A DNA stretch of 64,000 nt, from the NCBI RefSeq assembly GCF_036347135.1, contig NZ_CP108938.1, positions 2,418,001 to 2,482,000 on the forward strand, read 5' to 3'. This document shows positions 1 through 9,696 of the stretch, one piece after another (positions within the stretch are counted from its first letter, which is position 1; the number at the start of each line of letters is the position of its first letter). The DNA is from Streptomyces sp. NBC_00775. Lineage in GTDB: Bacteria; Actinomycetota; Actinomycetes; Streptomycetales; Streptomycetaceae. The notes under the pieces are model-generated. The model was not told where the DNA came from, did no database searches, and saw only the letters and a list, made by a program, of their open reading frames with translations. The position numbers and the translations under genes are program-made.

Positions 1-280
1 ATGAATGGTCAACGTCAAGGCGTAGCAAGGAAGTTGAAGGTCAACGCGGCCCTGTCGCGGCGCGGGTTCACAGGTGCGGCACAACCAACACCCTTTTCCC
101 ACAAGTCCCTTGACCCGCGAATGTAACCCCGGGTAACTTCCTCGGCGGCTACTGCTGCGTAACCAGAAAGCCCTTGCCCGAGCCGGGAGAGGTGAGGAGG
201 CGTGCGCGGCAGCCGCTGTCCGCGCCAGGACAACGGGCCACTGGACCCCTACCCGCATCGAACATGCCCAGGGAGCAGAC
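1..280. other. Gene-free leader region
   Basis: No convincing gene is seen here. GGTCAACG occurs twice (7-14 and 39-46). A possible promoter for the next gene is TTGACC at 110-115 followed by TAACTT at 134-139, an 18-nt spacer, but the match is weak. Confidence 0.35.
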
Positions 281-964
281 ATGGCCTCGTCCTCGGACGC
301 CACGGCATCCAACGGTTCCAGCCCCGAGACCCCCGAGAACACGGAAAGCGGTTCAGCCGCCGACACTCCGGACAGACGCGGGCGGGTCCGCCTGCGTCGC
401 GCCGCCGTGATGGCGGTGCCCGCCACCGCGATCGCCGCGGGATTGATGATCCTCACCGCCCAGGGCGCGCTCGGCGTCCAGTTCGCCATCTCCGGCATGG
501 CGTTCACGGTCACCGCGACGGACCTCGACGGCACGGGCTTCGAGCAGTTCGGCGGCCTCGACAACATGGCGGACGGCAGCCCGAACGCCGGCGACACCGG
601 CGGCCAGGTCCTGATCGTCACCTCCGCGATCAAGAGCGCCACGCTCACCAAGCTGTGCCAGAGCGTCGACCTGGGCGGCACGAACCTGCTCATCACGGCG
701 GGCAGCGGAGCGGACAAGGTGCAGGCGAGCCACCTCACCACCGACTCCACGGAGCTGTCGGGCGACGCGTCGTTCGGCAACATCGAGATCGGCAACGACG
801 CCAGCACACTCGACAAGGCCGAAGTCCAGGGCCCCAAGGGTGTGTTCAGCCAGCAGGCCGACACCGTGCACATCGCGAACCTGCGGCAGACCAACTACGC
901 GACCACGGCAGCGGTGTTCAAGCTCCCCGGTCTCAAGCTCCGCTTCAGCGACTCGGGTTGCTGA
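281..964 (+). CDS. DUF6230 family membrane-anchored protein
   Basis: A 227-residue protein of the actinomycete DUF6230 family. A Ser/Thr-rich, arginine-ending N-terminus (1-40) is followed by one hydrophobic segment (about 41-62) and a Gly/Asp/Thr-rich exported domain with two cysteines (in TKLCQSV and at the very C-terminus). This suggests a membrane-anchored extracytoplasmic protein. The ATG is preceded by GGGAGCAG at good spacing. Its TGA overlaps the ATG of the DUF6114 gene (TGATG), so the two are translationally coupled, as is usual for this pair. The molecular function of the family is not known. Confidence 0.85.
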   Translation: MASSSDATASNGSSPETPENTESGSAADTPDRRGRVRLRRAAVMAVPATAIAAGLMILTAQGALGVQFAISGMAFTVTATDLDGTGFEQFGGLDNMADGSPNAGDTGGQVLIVTSAIKSATLTKLCQSVDLGGTNLLITAGSGADKVQASHLTTDSTELSGDASFGNIEIGNDASTLDKAEVQGPKGVFSQQADTVHIANLRQTNYATTAAVFKLPGLKLRFSDSGC

Positions 965-1368
965 TGTCCTCCGTCCGGAACCTGAGATCCGGTTTCCGGC
1001 AGTGGCGCGCGCACCGCCCCTTCTGGGGCGGGCTGCTGCTCACTCTGGCCGGGGCGGAGATCCTCCTCACCGAGAAGGCGTCCCTGAAGGTCGTCATGCA
1101 CATCGGTATGCAGGGGCTGGCGGGCTATCTGCTCCCCACCCTGATGCTGCTGTGCGGCCTGCTGATCCTCTTCAACCCGGCCCAGCGGCTCTTCTACTCC
1201 CTCCTGGGCATCCTGCTCTCCCTCGGTACCTGGCTCACCTCCAACCTCGGCGGCTTCCTCATCGGCCTCCTGCTCGGAGCCATCGGCAGCTGCCTCACCT
1301 TCGGCTGGCTCCCGGACCAGGAACCGCGCCGGCGGCGGTTGCGGTTGCGCCCGCGCCGAACGGCGTAG
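964..1368 (+). CDS. DUF6114 family membrane protein
   Basis: A 134-residue integral membrane protein. After a short basic N-terminus (RNLRSGFRQWRAHRP) there are about four hydrophobic segments (near 20-37, 45-70, 76-92 and 95-115), then an arginine-rich cytoplasmic tail. DUF6114 proteins are typically encoded directly after DUF6230 proteins, as here, and the start codon overlaps the upstream stop. The two probably act together in the cell envelope. No catalytic motif is visible and the function is unknown. Confidence 0.85.
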   Translation: MSSVRNLRSGFRQWRAHRPFWGGLLLTLAGAEILLTEKASLKVVMHIGMQGLAGYLLPTLMLLCGLLILFNPAQRLFYSLLGILLSLGTWLTSNLGGFLIGLLLGAIGSCLTFGWLPDQEPRRRRLRLRPRRTA

Positions 1369-1406
1369 CGAGACCGGCCTACCGCTCAAGGCGGGCATCG
1401 TCGCGG

Positions 1407-1946
1407 CTACTCCGCAGGGGGCCGCGGCGGATGGTCGGGGGGTGGTGGCGGGGACTGCCGGGACGCTTGCCCCGGTCGTGTCCTCGCGGCCAGCACAAGG
1501 GACAGAATGAGAAATATCAAGGTTGCCAGGGCGAAAAAGAAACCGAGCCAGAGGCCGACCCCGATGGAGCCCACACTTATCCCGGTGACCTGCTGATTGA
1601 AGTTGATCAGGTCGCCCACGTCGCCGAGTTTCATGATGTAGACCACCAGAAGACAGCTCGCGGGAATCAGAGCCACGGGCGCGTATTTCCTGTCCACCGC
1701 CAGAGCCATGAATTCCAGCGCGAGAACGGCGGCCACCATGACGATGATCAGTGCGGGTCCAGCCGCCTGCATGCCTGTGCCGAAGGCGTTGGGACTGACG
1801 TAGCCCGATATCCAGGGAACGAAGAGCATGAGGAAGCTGAGAAGGGCAGTTACCGCGGAAGCCAGCAACGGCCAGTCATGGGACACGTCCAGGGAGATAT
1901 GGAGGCCTTTCCCCCTCGGAGAGGAAGGGGCGGCATAGTTCGTCAT
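1407..1946 (-). CDS. Hypothetical four-helix membrane protein
   Basis: A 179-residue protein that I cannot assign to a named family. Four hydrophobic segments (about 25-45, 57-80, 90-108 and 128-155) are followed by a Pro/Arg-rich cytoplasmic tail. I chose the ATG at 1946 because GGAGGAGG lies just upstream; a GTG six codons earlier would place that ribosome site inside the coding sequence. The gene uses more A/T-ending codons than its neighbours (runs such as AATATCAA and AAAAAGAAA on the plus strand), which may indicate recent acquisition. It converges with the DUF6114 gene. Confidence 0.7.
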   Translation of the reverse strand: MTNYAAPSSPRGKGLHISLDVSHDWPLLASAVTALLSFLMLFVPWISGYVSPNAFGTGMQAAGPALIIVMVAAVLALEFMALAVDRKYAPVALIPASCLLVVYIMKLGDVGDLINFNQQVTGISVGSIGVGLWLGFFFALATLIFLILSLVLAARTRPGQASRQSPPPPPDHPPRPPAE

Positions 1947-2212
1947 GACGATCCTCCTCCGCACCGCCTGCCACCCTCAGGGTCGCAGGGCAGGGTGCAC
2001 TACTTTCAGACTGCGCGCGTCGCGGACCTTCCGCAATTTCCGAGCACCACACCCCCGACCGACTGACCTGTACGCGCAGGGAAGTTACCCCCGTACGCGC
2101 AGGCCAGAGTTGCCCTAGTACGCACCGGGCGCCCAGGCGGTCTCGCTGAGGCACCGTACCCTCGCGTAGCGTGACGTGCCGTATTGACGTCCGCGGGCCA
2201 GGGAGGCTCCCG
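1947..2212. other. Divergent intergenic region between membrane gene and P450
   Basis: This 266-bp spacer holds the promoters of the leftward membrane gene and the rightward P450. Direct repeats of TACGCGCAGG occur near 2071 and 2094, within a cytosine-rich background, and could be operator half-sites. No small gene is supported. Confidence 0.35.
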
Positions 2213-3457
2213 ATGGGAAATCCAAGTCCCTTAGTGATCGACGCGACCGGGCGCGACATCCATGGAGAAGCCGCCCGTATCCGCGAGGGCGGGCCGGTGA
2301 CGCGGGTGGTGCTGCCCGGTGGTGTGGAGGCCTGGGCGGTGAGCAGTCCGGAGTTGCTCAAGCGGCTGCTGACCGATCCCCGGGTGTCCAAGGACGCCCG
2401 GCAGCACTGGCCCCGGTTCGCCCGCGGAGAGATCACGCCGGAGTGGCCGCTGTTCACATGGGTCGCCGTACGGAACATGTTCACCACGTACGGCGGCGAG
2501 CACAAACGCCTGCGCGTTCTGGTCTCCAAGGCGTTCACCGCGCGCCGGACGGCCGCGCTCCAGCCGCGTATCGAGGAGATCACCGCGCGACTGCTGGACC
2601 GGATCGAGGAGGCCGGGCGCGGGTCCCGGGCCGTCGATCTGCGCGAGGAGTTCTGCTACCCGCTGCCGATCCAGGTGATCAGCGAGCTGTTCGGCCTGCC
2701 CGAGGAGCGGGGCCCCGAGCTGCGACAGCTGGTGGACCGCCTCTTCGCCACCTCCGCCGACCCGGGTGAGATGACCGCCGCGTACGAGCGGTTGTACGTC
2801 GTCCTGGCCGAACTCGTCGCCGCCAAGCGGGAGTCGCCCGGTGACGACCTCACCTCCGGCCTGATCGCGGCCCGCGACGAGGAGGGCGACACCCGGCTGA
2901 GCGAGCAGGAACTGCTCGACACCCTGGTGCTGATGATCAGCGCGGGGCACGAGACCACGGTCAACCTCATCGACAACGCCGTCCACGCTCTGCTCACCCA
3001 TCCCGAGCAGCTCGCGGCGGTGCGGGACGGCCGGGCCTCGTGGGAGGACGTGGTCGAGGAGACACTGCGGGTCGACGCGCCGGTCGCCAGCCTGCCGCTG
3101 CGGTATGCCGTGGAGGACCTCGACATCGCCGAACTGGGCGGTCCGCAAGGGGCGTTCATCGGCAAGGGCGAGGCCATTCTCGCCGCGTACGCCGCCGCCG
3201 GACGCGACCCCGAGCGGCACGGAAAGGACGCCGACCGCTTCGACGTCACCCGCGCCGACAAGGAACACCTCGCCTTCGGCCACGGCGTGCACCACTGCCT
3301 CGGCGCCCCGCTCGGCCGCCTGGAGGCCCGGATCGCGCTCCCGGCACTCTTCGAGCGGTTCCCGGACCTCCAACTCGCCGTCCCCCAGGAGGATTTGCGG
3401 CCGGTGGACTCCTTCATATCCAACGGCCACCGCTCCCTCCCTGTGCGGGTCTCCTGA
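2213..3457 (+). CDS. Cytochrome P450
   Basis: A 414-residue soluble bacterial P450 haem mono-oxygenase. The I-helix oxygen-binding motif AGHETT, the K-helix ExxR (EETLR) and the haem-ligand motif [15 protein letters not shown] are all intact, with Cys362 as the thiolate ligand. The sequence resembles the CYP107/CYP105-like soluble class but I do not assign a subfamily. The start is the ATG at 2213 with GGGAGG six nt upstream, rather than the in-frame GTG at 2171. No ferredoxin or ferredoxin reductase gene lies beside it, so redox partners must come from elsewhere. The substrate is unknown, and it is too far from the NRPS cluster to be tied to it. Confidence 0.93.
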   Translation: MGNPSPLVIDATGRDIHGEAARIREGGPVTRVVLPGGVEAWAVSSPELLKRLLTDPRVSKDARQHWPRFARGEITPEWPLFTWVAVRNMFTTYGGEHKRLRVLVSKAFTARRTAALQPRIEEITARLLDRIEEAGRGSRAVDLREEFCYPLPIQVISELFGLPEERGPELRQLVDRLFATSADPGEMTAAYERLYVVLAELVAAKRESPGDDLTSGLIAARDEEGDTRLSEQELLDTLVLMISAGHETTVNLIDNAVHALLTHPEQLAAVRDGRASWEDVVEETLRVDAPVASLPLRYAVEDLDIAELGGPQGAFIGKGEAILAAYAAAGRDPERHGKDADRFDVTRADKEHLAFGHGVHHCLGAPLGRLEARIALPALFERFPDLQLAVPQEDLRPVDSFISNGHRSLPVRVS

Positions 3458-3600
3458 TCACTCGCCCGCCCCCGTCCCGGCAGAGGACGGTTCCCGGCTC
3501 CACGGCGTGAGCGATGACTTGACCGGAGACGCAGCGATGGCCTTTCTGCGCGCCGGGCTCGTCACGCTCCCGTCGGCCGGCCGGAGCGCCTGAGCACCCG

Positions 3601-4902
3601 TCAGGCGGGCTGCGGAGTCAGGCGGTGCAGGCCCTTGCGGTCGTAGTAGCGGGTCATCGCGAAGCCGAAGATCAGGGCGAGGGCGGTACCGATCGCGATC
3701 ATGGTCCAGGCGCGGGAGAGACCGGCGTCGGCGCGGGCGTCGAAGAAGAGGATGGCGCGTACTCCGTCGCTGAGCTGCCGCATCGGCTCGAAGATCGACA
3801 GGAAGCGGTAGAAGCCGGGGACGGCCTGGAGCGGGACGGTGGCGCCCGACGACGGCAGGCCCAGCACGATGAACACGAACATGGACACCAGCTGCCCGAT
3901 CCCGCCGAAGGCGGCGTTGATGGCCTGGACGCCCAGGCCGACCGCGAGGCTCGCGCAGTAGGAGTAGATCCACAGCAGCGGCAGATGCGAGGCGTCCATG
4001 CCGAGGATCGAGATGGTGGCCAGCATGACCAGCGTGGTCGTGAGCACGGTGATCCCGGCGGTCATGACCATCTTCAGCAGCAGCGTCTGGGTACGGCTGA
4101 TGGGCACGGTGGGGCGGCGGGTGTGCCAGGGGCCGATCTCGCTGTCCGCGTAGCCGAGGGCGGTGTCGACGCCGGTGCTGATGAGGTTGCCGCCCATGAA
4201 GCCGGCCAGCACGAGCAGCAGGGTGTAGTAGAACGCGCTCAGCCCCAGACCGCTGTGCTCGCCGATGGGGTGGCCGACCGCGGTGATGACCTGGACCGGG
4301 TCGGCCAGCAGCAGACGCGTGGTGGAATCGGCCTGCGCGGCGGCGGGCGCCGCCGTCAGCTGCTTGCCGATGGTCGTGGAGGTCTGCTGGGCGGCCGCCG
4401 TGGTGATCCGGCTCGCCAGTGACGAACCCAGGCTGCCCATGCCGGGGTTGGTCAGCACCGTCAGTTTCGGCCGGGCCGTGGCGTTCGCGGTGGTGAGCGC
4501 CGCGACGGAGGTGGTGAAGTCCGGGGGAATGACCAGGGCGCCGTAGACCTTGCCGGAGGACAGCTGCGCCTGGACCTGAGCCTGGGTGAGCCGGCGCCAG
4601 TCCGCCTTGCCCGAGGGGTCGCCGGAGATGACGGCCTCGGTGACCTGCGTGCCCACGTTCTGCTTCTGGCCGGGCAGCGGTGTGCCCGTGTCCGCGTTGA
4701 CGATGCCGATGGGCAGATCGTGCAGGTGCTGGTTCGGGTTGACGATGCCGCCCATATAGAGCAGCGACAGCAGCAGCGCGAGCAGCCCGGTCAGGACGGT
4801 GGGCACCAGCCACAGCATCGGACGGCGCAGGAGCGCGGCGGCACGAGCCTGGACGGGGGCGTCGGGGTGGGCGTCGTCGCGGTGGTTGCTGTCGGCGTCC
4901 AT
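3601..4902 (-). CDS. DUF3533 / YhgE-Pip-like membrane protein
   Basis: A 433-residue protein with the ABC-2-like exporter layout of the DUF3533/YhgE-Pip group. One N-terminal transmembrane helix (about 29-50) precedes a large extracytoplasmic domain (about 55-215), then five or six helices in the C-terminal half (about 222-425). Such proteins are linked to export or envelope stress and often sit next to a TetR regulator. Here the opposite strand at 5250-5411 carries what looks like the tail of a dead TetR gene, and a 40-bp palindrome lies just upstream. The start has TGGAG close by. Substrate unknown. Confidence 0.75.
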   Translation of the reverse strand: MDADSNHRDDAHPDAPVQARAAALLRRPMLWLVPTVLTGLLALLLSLLYMGGIVNPNQHLHDLPIGIVNADTGTPLPGQKQNVGTQVTEAVISGDPSGKADWRRLTQAQVQAQLSSGKVYGALVIPPDFTTSVAALTTANATARPKLTVLTNPGMGSLGSSLASRITTAAAQQTSTTIGKQLTAAPAAAQADSTTRLLLADPVQVITAVGHPIGEHSGLGLSAFYYTLLLVLAGFMGGNLISTGVDTALGYADSEIGPWHTRRPTVPISRTQTLLLKMVMTAGITVLTTTLVMLATISILGMDASHLPLLWIYSYCASLAVGLGVQAINAAFGGIGQLVSMFVFIVLGLPSSGATVPLQAVPGFYRFLSIFEPMRQLSDGVRAILFFDARADAGLSRAWTMIAIGTALALIFGFAMTRYYDRKGLHRLTPQPA

Positions 4903-4942
4903 GGTTCTCCAGGGGTTCCGGGGCGGAACGGGACCGGCGTAC

Positions 4943-4982
4943 GGGGTGGGCGGCTCCCGGACGTCCGGGAGCCGCCCACCCC
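4943..4982. promoter_or_regulatory. 40-bp perfect palindrome upstream of the DUF3533 gene
   Basis: Arms 4943-4962 and 4963-4982 are exact reverse complements with no loop (centre GGAC|GTCC). It lies 41 bp upstream of the DUF3533 start codon. The position suits an operator or cruciform in the promoter region better than a terminator, since no gene ends into it. Confidence 0.6.
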
Positions 4983-5249
4983 GGTCAGCATGGGGCGTAC
5001 GGCGGTGAGGCGTTCGGCGACTCGCCGAATCCCCGGTCGCGGGCGACGGGTTCGCGCCGACGCGACACGGCCGAGAACACCACGGCCGTACGGCGCTCCG
5101 CGCGGTCGTTGCGCCTGCGCCCGCACCCTCTCGTCCAACACCGGATCGTGAGCCGAGAAGATCGCCGGGCCGGGATCCCCGCGTCGGTACGGCTCGGCGA
5201 GGCGGCCGTGATCGTCGCGGTTCCTCGCGACGCTGGACTTGCCGTGTAA

Positions 5250-5411
5250 GTCATATCCGGCGCCCGGCAGGATCGCGTACGGGCACACGCGACCGCCTTC
5301 CGGGCCACCGCGCTCCGGCACCCCAAGGCCTTTCCCCTGGTCCTGACCAGGCCGGCGAAGTCCCCGTACAAGGCTCAGGCGGGCACAGGCTTTGCCCGGC
5401 CCCAGGGATGA
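5250..5411 (+). pseudogene. Possible remnant of a TetR C-terminal domain
   Basis: This frame, closed by TAA at 5247 and TGA at 5409, reads RVRAHATAFRATALRHPKA followed by FPLVLTRP. That resembles the helical C-terminal ligand domain of TetR regulators (pattern ALR..LLRHP...LL). No start codon, ribosome site or helix-turn-helix precedes it, and the 5' part is not recognisable. DUF3533 exporters commonly have a divergent TetR repressor, and this remnant has exactly that orientation. I infer a decayed repressor, but the resemblance is short and was judged by eye. Confidence 0.35.
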
Positions 5412-5468
5412 AGGCGCGCCCCGGCCCTTGGGTTGATACGGCTGACCGATCGCATCATCCTTGTACAT

Positions 5469-7856
5469 ATGGTGATATTGCCGGGCAATGCGGGGCGGGA
5501 GAGCGCGGCCGGTGACGCCATGGTGGTGGTCGACGCACACGGAGTGGTCACGGGCTGGAGCCAGGGGGCTCGCCTGCTGACGGGATACACGGCAAAGGAG
5601 ATCACCGGACGGCCGGTGTCGGAGCTGGTGGACAGGGACGCCGACGCGGTCCGGCGGGAGCTGCGGACGAGCGGCGGCGCGGTGGTGGCCGTACGGCGTC
5701 GGGACGGGCGGCGGACGGAACTGGCCCTGCGGGTGTGCCCGCTGCGGGGCGCCAAGGGGGAGCCGGGGGGATATGTGATCTCCGCGGTGCCGGACGACGA
5801 GGGTCGTGTACTGGGTGAGCTGGCGTTCCGGCAGGCGTCGATATCGATGTCGATCTTCGACACCGGGCAGCGGTATCTGCGGATGAACGACACGGCGTCC
5901 CGGATCATGGGACGGCCGGAGACGGAGTTCACCGGCCGCTTCTTCCCCGACACCGTGGAGGACGCGGAGCACAGCCGCGGCTTCCTGCGCCACCTCCGGA
6001 AGGTCGTCGAGACCGGACAGCCGGTGCACTACGAGAGCTGGACCCGCGCGCCCTCCGGGATGCGGATGCATGCCTGGAACACCGAGATGTGGCCGCTGCG
6101 GGACCGTTCGGGGCAGCTGCTCGGGGTCGCGCTGGCCGCGTTCGACAGCAGCGAGCAGCACGGGGCCAAGGAGCGGCTCGCCCTGCTGAACAAGGCCGCC
6201 ACCGGCATCGGCACCACGCTGGACGTGATCCACACCGCCCGGGAGCTGGCCGAACTGGCGGTGCCCCGGCTGGCGGACTTCGTCAGCGTGGACCTGCTGG
6301 ACTCGGTGCTCCAGGGCGAGGAACCCGCCGTCGGCCCGGTGGGCGGCGATCTGGAGCTGCGCCGCGTCGCCCATCACTCCCGCACCGCCGGGGTGCCCGA
6401 GGCGGCGATCGGCCTGGGCACCGCGGACGTCTATCCGCCCGCCTCGCCGCCGGCCCGCGCGCTGGCCACCGGTCACGCGGTCCTCACCAGAACCGGCGAG
6501 GCGGACCTCGACGACTGGGTCGCACGGCACGACGGCCGGTCCGCCAAACTGCGGGAGAGCGACAACGTCGACTTCTCCCTGATGGCCGTACCGCTGGTGG
6601 CACGCGGTACGACGCTCGGGGTGTCGGTCTTCGTACGGCTGCTCACCCCGCAGAGCCCCGACCCCTTCGACCAGGACGACGTGTCGCTCGCACGGGAGCT
6701 GGCCGCCCGCGCCGCCGTCTGCGTGGACAACGCCCGCCGCTACACCAAGGAGCACACGACCGCGCTGGCGCTCCAGCGCAGCCTGCTGCCCCAGGCGGTG
6801 GCGGGCCAGGCCGCGGTCGAGTTCGCCTCCCGCTACCTTCCGGCGCTGTCCCAGGCGGGCGTCGGCGGCGACTGGTTCGACGTGATCCCGCTGTCCGGCA
6901 CGCGGGTGGCGCTGATCGTCGGAGACGTCGTCGGACACGGCATCCACGCCTCCGTCACGATGGGCCGGCTGCGTACGGCGGTGTGGACGCTGGCCGATGT
7001 CGACCTGCCCCCGGACGAGCTGCTGACCCACCTGGACGATCTGGTCGAGCACCTGGCGGCCGACGACAGCGGGGTGGGCGCCGAGATCGGCGCGACCTGT
7101 CTGTACGCCGTGTACGACCCGGTGTCCCGGCACTGCACGATCGCCTCCGCGGGGCACCCGCCGCCCGCCGTGCTGTTCCCGGACGGAACCGTCGAGGTCG
7201 TCGAGGTGAGCGCGGGGCCGATGCTCGGAGTCGGCGGTCTGCCGTTCGAGTCCACCGAGCTGGACGTGCCCGAGGGCGCGGTACTCGCCCTCTACACGGA
7301 CGGGCTCGTGGAGGCCCGCGACCTCGACGTGGACGCGGGCACCGCCGTGCTGTGCGCCGCCCTGGCGGCCCCGGCCGGGAACCTGGAGGACGCCTGCGAC
7401 AACGTACTCAGGGCTCTTCTCCCGGAGCGCCCCGCGGACGACGTGGCCCTGCTGCTGGCCCGCACCCGCGGCCTGGACACCGGGCAGGTCGCCGTCTGGG
7501 ACCTGCCCGCCGATCCCGCGGTGGTGGCCACCGCCCGGCAGTACGCCACCGAGCAGCTCACGGCATGGGGGCTCGACGAGGCCGCCTTCGTCACCGAGCT
7601 CGTCGTCAGCGAACTGGTCACCAACGCCATCCGCTACGGCGGCGCCCCCATCCAGCTCCGGCTCATCCGCGACCGCGCCCTCATCTGCGAGGTCTCCGAC
7701 GCCAGCAGCACCTCGCCCCATCTGCGCCGGGCCCGCACCTACGACGAGGGCGGCCGCGGGCTCCTCCTCGTCGCCCAGCTCACCGACCGCTGGGGCACCC
7801 GCCCGACGGGCACCGGCAAGACGATCTGGGCCGAACAGGCGCTTCCCGTCCCGTAG
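5469..7856 (+). CDS. PAS-PAS-GAF-SpoIIE phosphatase with HATPase domain
   Basis: A 795-residue cytoplasmic signalling protein. In order: two PAS domains (about 10-100 and 105-225), a GAF domain (about 230-420), a PP2C/SpoIIE-type serine phosphatase (about 440-640, motifs GVGGDWFDV and LYTDGLVEAR) and an anti-sigma-like HATPase kinase domain (about 680-790, N-box ELVTNAIRYGG and DEGGRGLLLV). Such proteins are numerous in Streptomyces and combine kinase and phosphatase ends of anti-anti-sigma switches. The start is uncertain: I used the ATG at 5469. A TTG at 5433 and an ATG at 5520 are also in frame, and none has a clear ribosome site. No anti-sigma antagonist gene is adjacent. Confidence 0.88.
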   Translation: MVILPGNAGRESAAGDAMVVVDAHGVVTGWSQGARLLTGYTAKEITGRPVSELVDRDADAVRRELRTSGGAVVAVRRRDGRRTELALRVCPLRGAKGEPGGYVISAVPDDEGRVLGELAFRQASISMSIFDTGQRYLRMNDTASRIMGRPETEFTGRFFPDTVEDAEHSRGFLRHLRKVVETGQPVHYESWTRAPSGMRMHAWNTEMWPLRDRSGQLLGVALAAFDSSEQHGAKERLALLNKAATGIGTTLDVIHTARELAELAVPRLADFVSVDLLDSVLQGEEPAVGPVGGDLELRRVAHHSRTAGVPEAAIGLGTADVYPPASPPARALATGHAVLTRTGEADLDDWVARHDGRSAKLRESDNVDFSLMAVPLVARGTTLGVSVFVRLLTPQSPDPFDQDDVSLARELAARAAVCVDNARRYTKEHTTALALQRSLLPQAVAGQAAVEFASRYLPALSQAGVGGDWFDVIPLSGTRVALIVGDVVGHGIHASVTMGRLRTAVWTLADVDLPPDELLTHLDDLVEHLAADDSGVGAEIGATCLYAVYDPVSRHCTIASAGHPPPAVLFPDGTVEVVEVSAGPMLGVGGLPFESTELDVPEGAVLALYTDGLVEARDLDVDAGTAVLCAALAAPAGNLEDACDNVLRALLPERPADDVALLLARTRGLDTGQVAVWDLPADPAVVATARQYATEQLTAWGLDEAAFVTELVVSELVTNAIRYGGAPIQLRLIRDRALICEVSDASSTSPHLRRARTYDEGGRGLLLVAQLTDRWGTRPTGTGKTIWAEQALPVP

Positions 7857-7878
7857 TCACACCGTCAGGTGGTGGCGG

Positions 7879-9585
7879 TCAGCCGGTCTGTACCGGAGCC
7901 TCGGCGAACGCGACGGCCAGGTCGGCCTCGATGCGGGCGACACACGCGCGGAGGGCGGGCAGCACGGTGTCGCGGGTGTGCTCGGGCGACTCCGGTCCGG
8001 CGTGCAGGGCGACGTTCAGGGCACCGACGGCCCGCCCGCTCCGGTCCCTGACCGGTACGGCGAGCGAGCGCAGCCCCGCCTCCAACTCCTGCTCCACCAG
8101 GGCGAATCCCTCGCTCGCGACGCGGTCCAGGGCGGCGCCGAGCGCGGCGGCCGAGGTGAGCGTGTGCGGGGTCAGAGCCTGCGGCCGAAGGGCACCGATC
8201 CGCTCCTGCCGGTCCGCCTCGGGCAGATCCGCGAGCAGCACCCGGCCCATGGAGGTGGCGTACGCGGGCAGCCGGGTGCCGGGCGTGATGCGGGCGCTGG
8301 TGATCTGCTCGGCGGCCACCCGGGCCACATAGCGGACCTCGGCACCGTCGAGGACCGCCAGCGACGTCGACTCCCTCACCTGTCCGGCCAGGTCGGCGAG
8401 ATGGGGCTGGGCGATGTCGGCGAGGGTGAGGGTGGACAGCCGTGCGTAGCCGAGCTCCAGGACGCGCGGGGCCGGCAGGAAACGGCGGGCGCGCTGCTCC
8501 ACGTAACCGAGTTGACGCAGTGTCAGCAAATTGCGCCGGGTGCTGGGGTACGACAGCCCGGCGGCCTCGGCGGCCTCGGCGAGGGTGAGTCCGCCGCGCC
8601 GCCGACCGAGCGCGGCGAGTACGGCCAGGCCCCTGGCCAGCGCCTGGAGGAAGGACGGGCCCAGTTCGGGCTTGGCGTCCGTGTAGGCGGGGGCGGCGGG
8701 CGGCGCCGGGGCTGCCGCGGGCGCGGTGCCGTACAGCTCGTCGGCGATGTCCTGGGCGGCGGCGGTCAGCGCGGCCAGGGCGTGCGCGCGCAGTTCGTCG
8801 CCGCCGTGGCGGCTGGTGTGCGCGAGCACGCTGATCGCGCACACGGGCCGGCCGTCGGGGTCGCGCACGGGGACCGCCAGTGCGACCAGGCCCGGGGCGA
8901 CCAGCTGGTCGTCCAGCGCCCAGCCGTTCGCGGCCGCCGCCGAAGTCCAGGCGGCGAAGTCGGCCTCCGTCCGTTCGGGGCCGGGAGCGGTGCGGCGCGT
9001 GGGGACGGCCGGAAACCCGGTGTCGAGGGGGTCGGCGGCCCGGCGGGCCCGCCAGACGTCGTACGTGTCCGGTTCCCACCCGGTGGCGAGTACGGCGCCG
9101 GCCGCGCAGCGCTCGGCGGGCAGCAGGTCGCCGACGCGGAAGCCGAGGGGGATCACCCGGCCCGGCGGGACGGCCTTGCCGACGATGCGCGCGTCGCAGC
9201 CGTCCAGGACGATCGCCGAGACCGACTCGTCCAGGGTGCGGGTCAGCCGCTCCAGGCCGGGCCGCAGCGCGTGGGACAGGCCGCTCGCGTCCAGGTAGGC
9301 GTTGCCGAATTCCATCAGGCGCGGGGCGAGCACGAGTTCACGCCCCTCGGCCCGCAGATGGCCGAGGTGGGTGAGCGTGGCCGTGACCCGGTCGACGGCC
9401 GAACGGGCGAGGCCGGTGGCGCGGGCGAGGTCGCCCGGGCGCATCGGGTGCGGGGCGTCGGCCATGATCCGCAGCACGGCCAGGCCGCGCTCCAGGGGGC
9501 CGGCGGCTTCCGCTCCGGTGTCCGTCGGCGAAGGGTCCGCCGACGCCGATGTCCGCGATGCCGCCCCCGGAACGCCCGGCGCCAT
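7879..9585 (-). CDS. Tandem (double-length) IclR-type regulator
   Basis: A 568-residue protein, about twice the usual IclR length of about 250. It has two consecutive winged-helix plus effector-domain units. The first spans about 30-290 (HTH in LERGLAVLRIMADAPHPM; effector end ALAVPVRDPDGRPVCAIS). The second spans about 310-560 (HTH in QALARGLAVLAALGRRR; effector end SLAVPVRDRSGRAVGALN). A Pro/Ala linker joins them. The second unit resembles the PcaU/PobR branch that regulates aromatic catabolism. GGGAGGAG precedes the ATG. It is divergent from the aquaporin-aldehyde dehydrogenase operon and probably controls it. Confidence 0.88.
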   Translation of the reverse strand: MAPGVPGAASRTSASADPSPTDTGAEAAGPLERGLAVLRIMADAPHPMRPGDLARATGLARSAVDRVTATLTHLGHLRAEGRELVLAPRLMEFGNAYLDASGLSHALRPGLERLTRTLDESVSAIVLDGCDARIVGKAVPPGRVIPLGFRVGDLLPAERCAAGAVLATGWEPDTYDVWRARRAADPLDTGFPAVPTRRTAPGPERTEADFAAWTSAAAANGWALDDQLVAPGLVALAVPVRDPDGRPVCAISVLAHTSRHGGDELRAHALAALTAAAQDIADELYGTAPAAAPAPPAAPAYTDAKPELGPSFLQALARGLAVLAALGRRRGGLTLAEAAEAAGLSYPSTRRNLLTLRQLGYVEQRARRFLPAPRVLELGYARLSTLTLADIAQPHLADLAGQVRESTSLAVLDGAEVRYVARVAAEQITSARITPGTRLPAYATSMGRVLLADLPEADRQERIGALRPQALTPHTLTSAAALGAALDRVASEGFALVEQELEAGLRSLAVPVRDRSGRAVGALNVALHAGPESPEHTRDTVLPALRACVARIEADLAVAFAEAPVQTG

Positions 9586-9696
9586 GGCTTCTCCTCCCGT
9601 ACTTCCGCTCTCCGGCGCATGAGGCCGTACCCGTCGTCCGGAGAACGCTACCGGCCATTGACAGCCGTCACGACGATCGCGCAGACTCGGCGCACT

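Noticed and set aside
2171..2212. GTG at 2171 as the P450 start
   Set aside because: GGGAGG is correctly placed for the ATG at 2213, and the extra residues do not fit P450 N-termini.
5433..5468. TTG at 5433 as the start of the SpoIIE protein
   Set aside because: Rare start codon with no ribosome site; the added residues do not belong to the PAS domain. The choice among later starts remains open.
4791..7721. Very long open frame on the minus strand opposite the SpoIIE gene
   Set aside because: It is Arg/Gly/His-rich with no family motif, and the plus strand encodes a clear PAS-GAF-PP2C-HATPase protein. It arises from GC bias.
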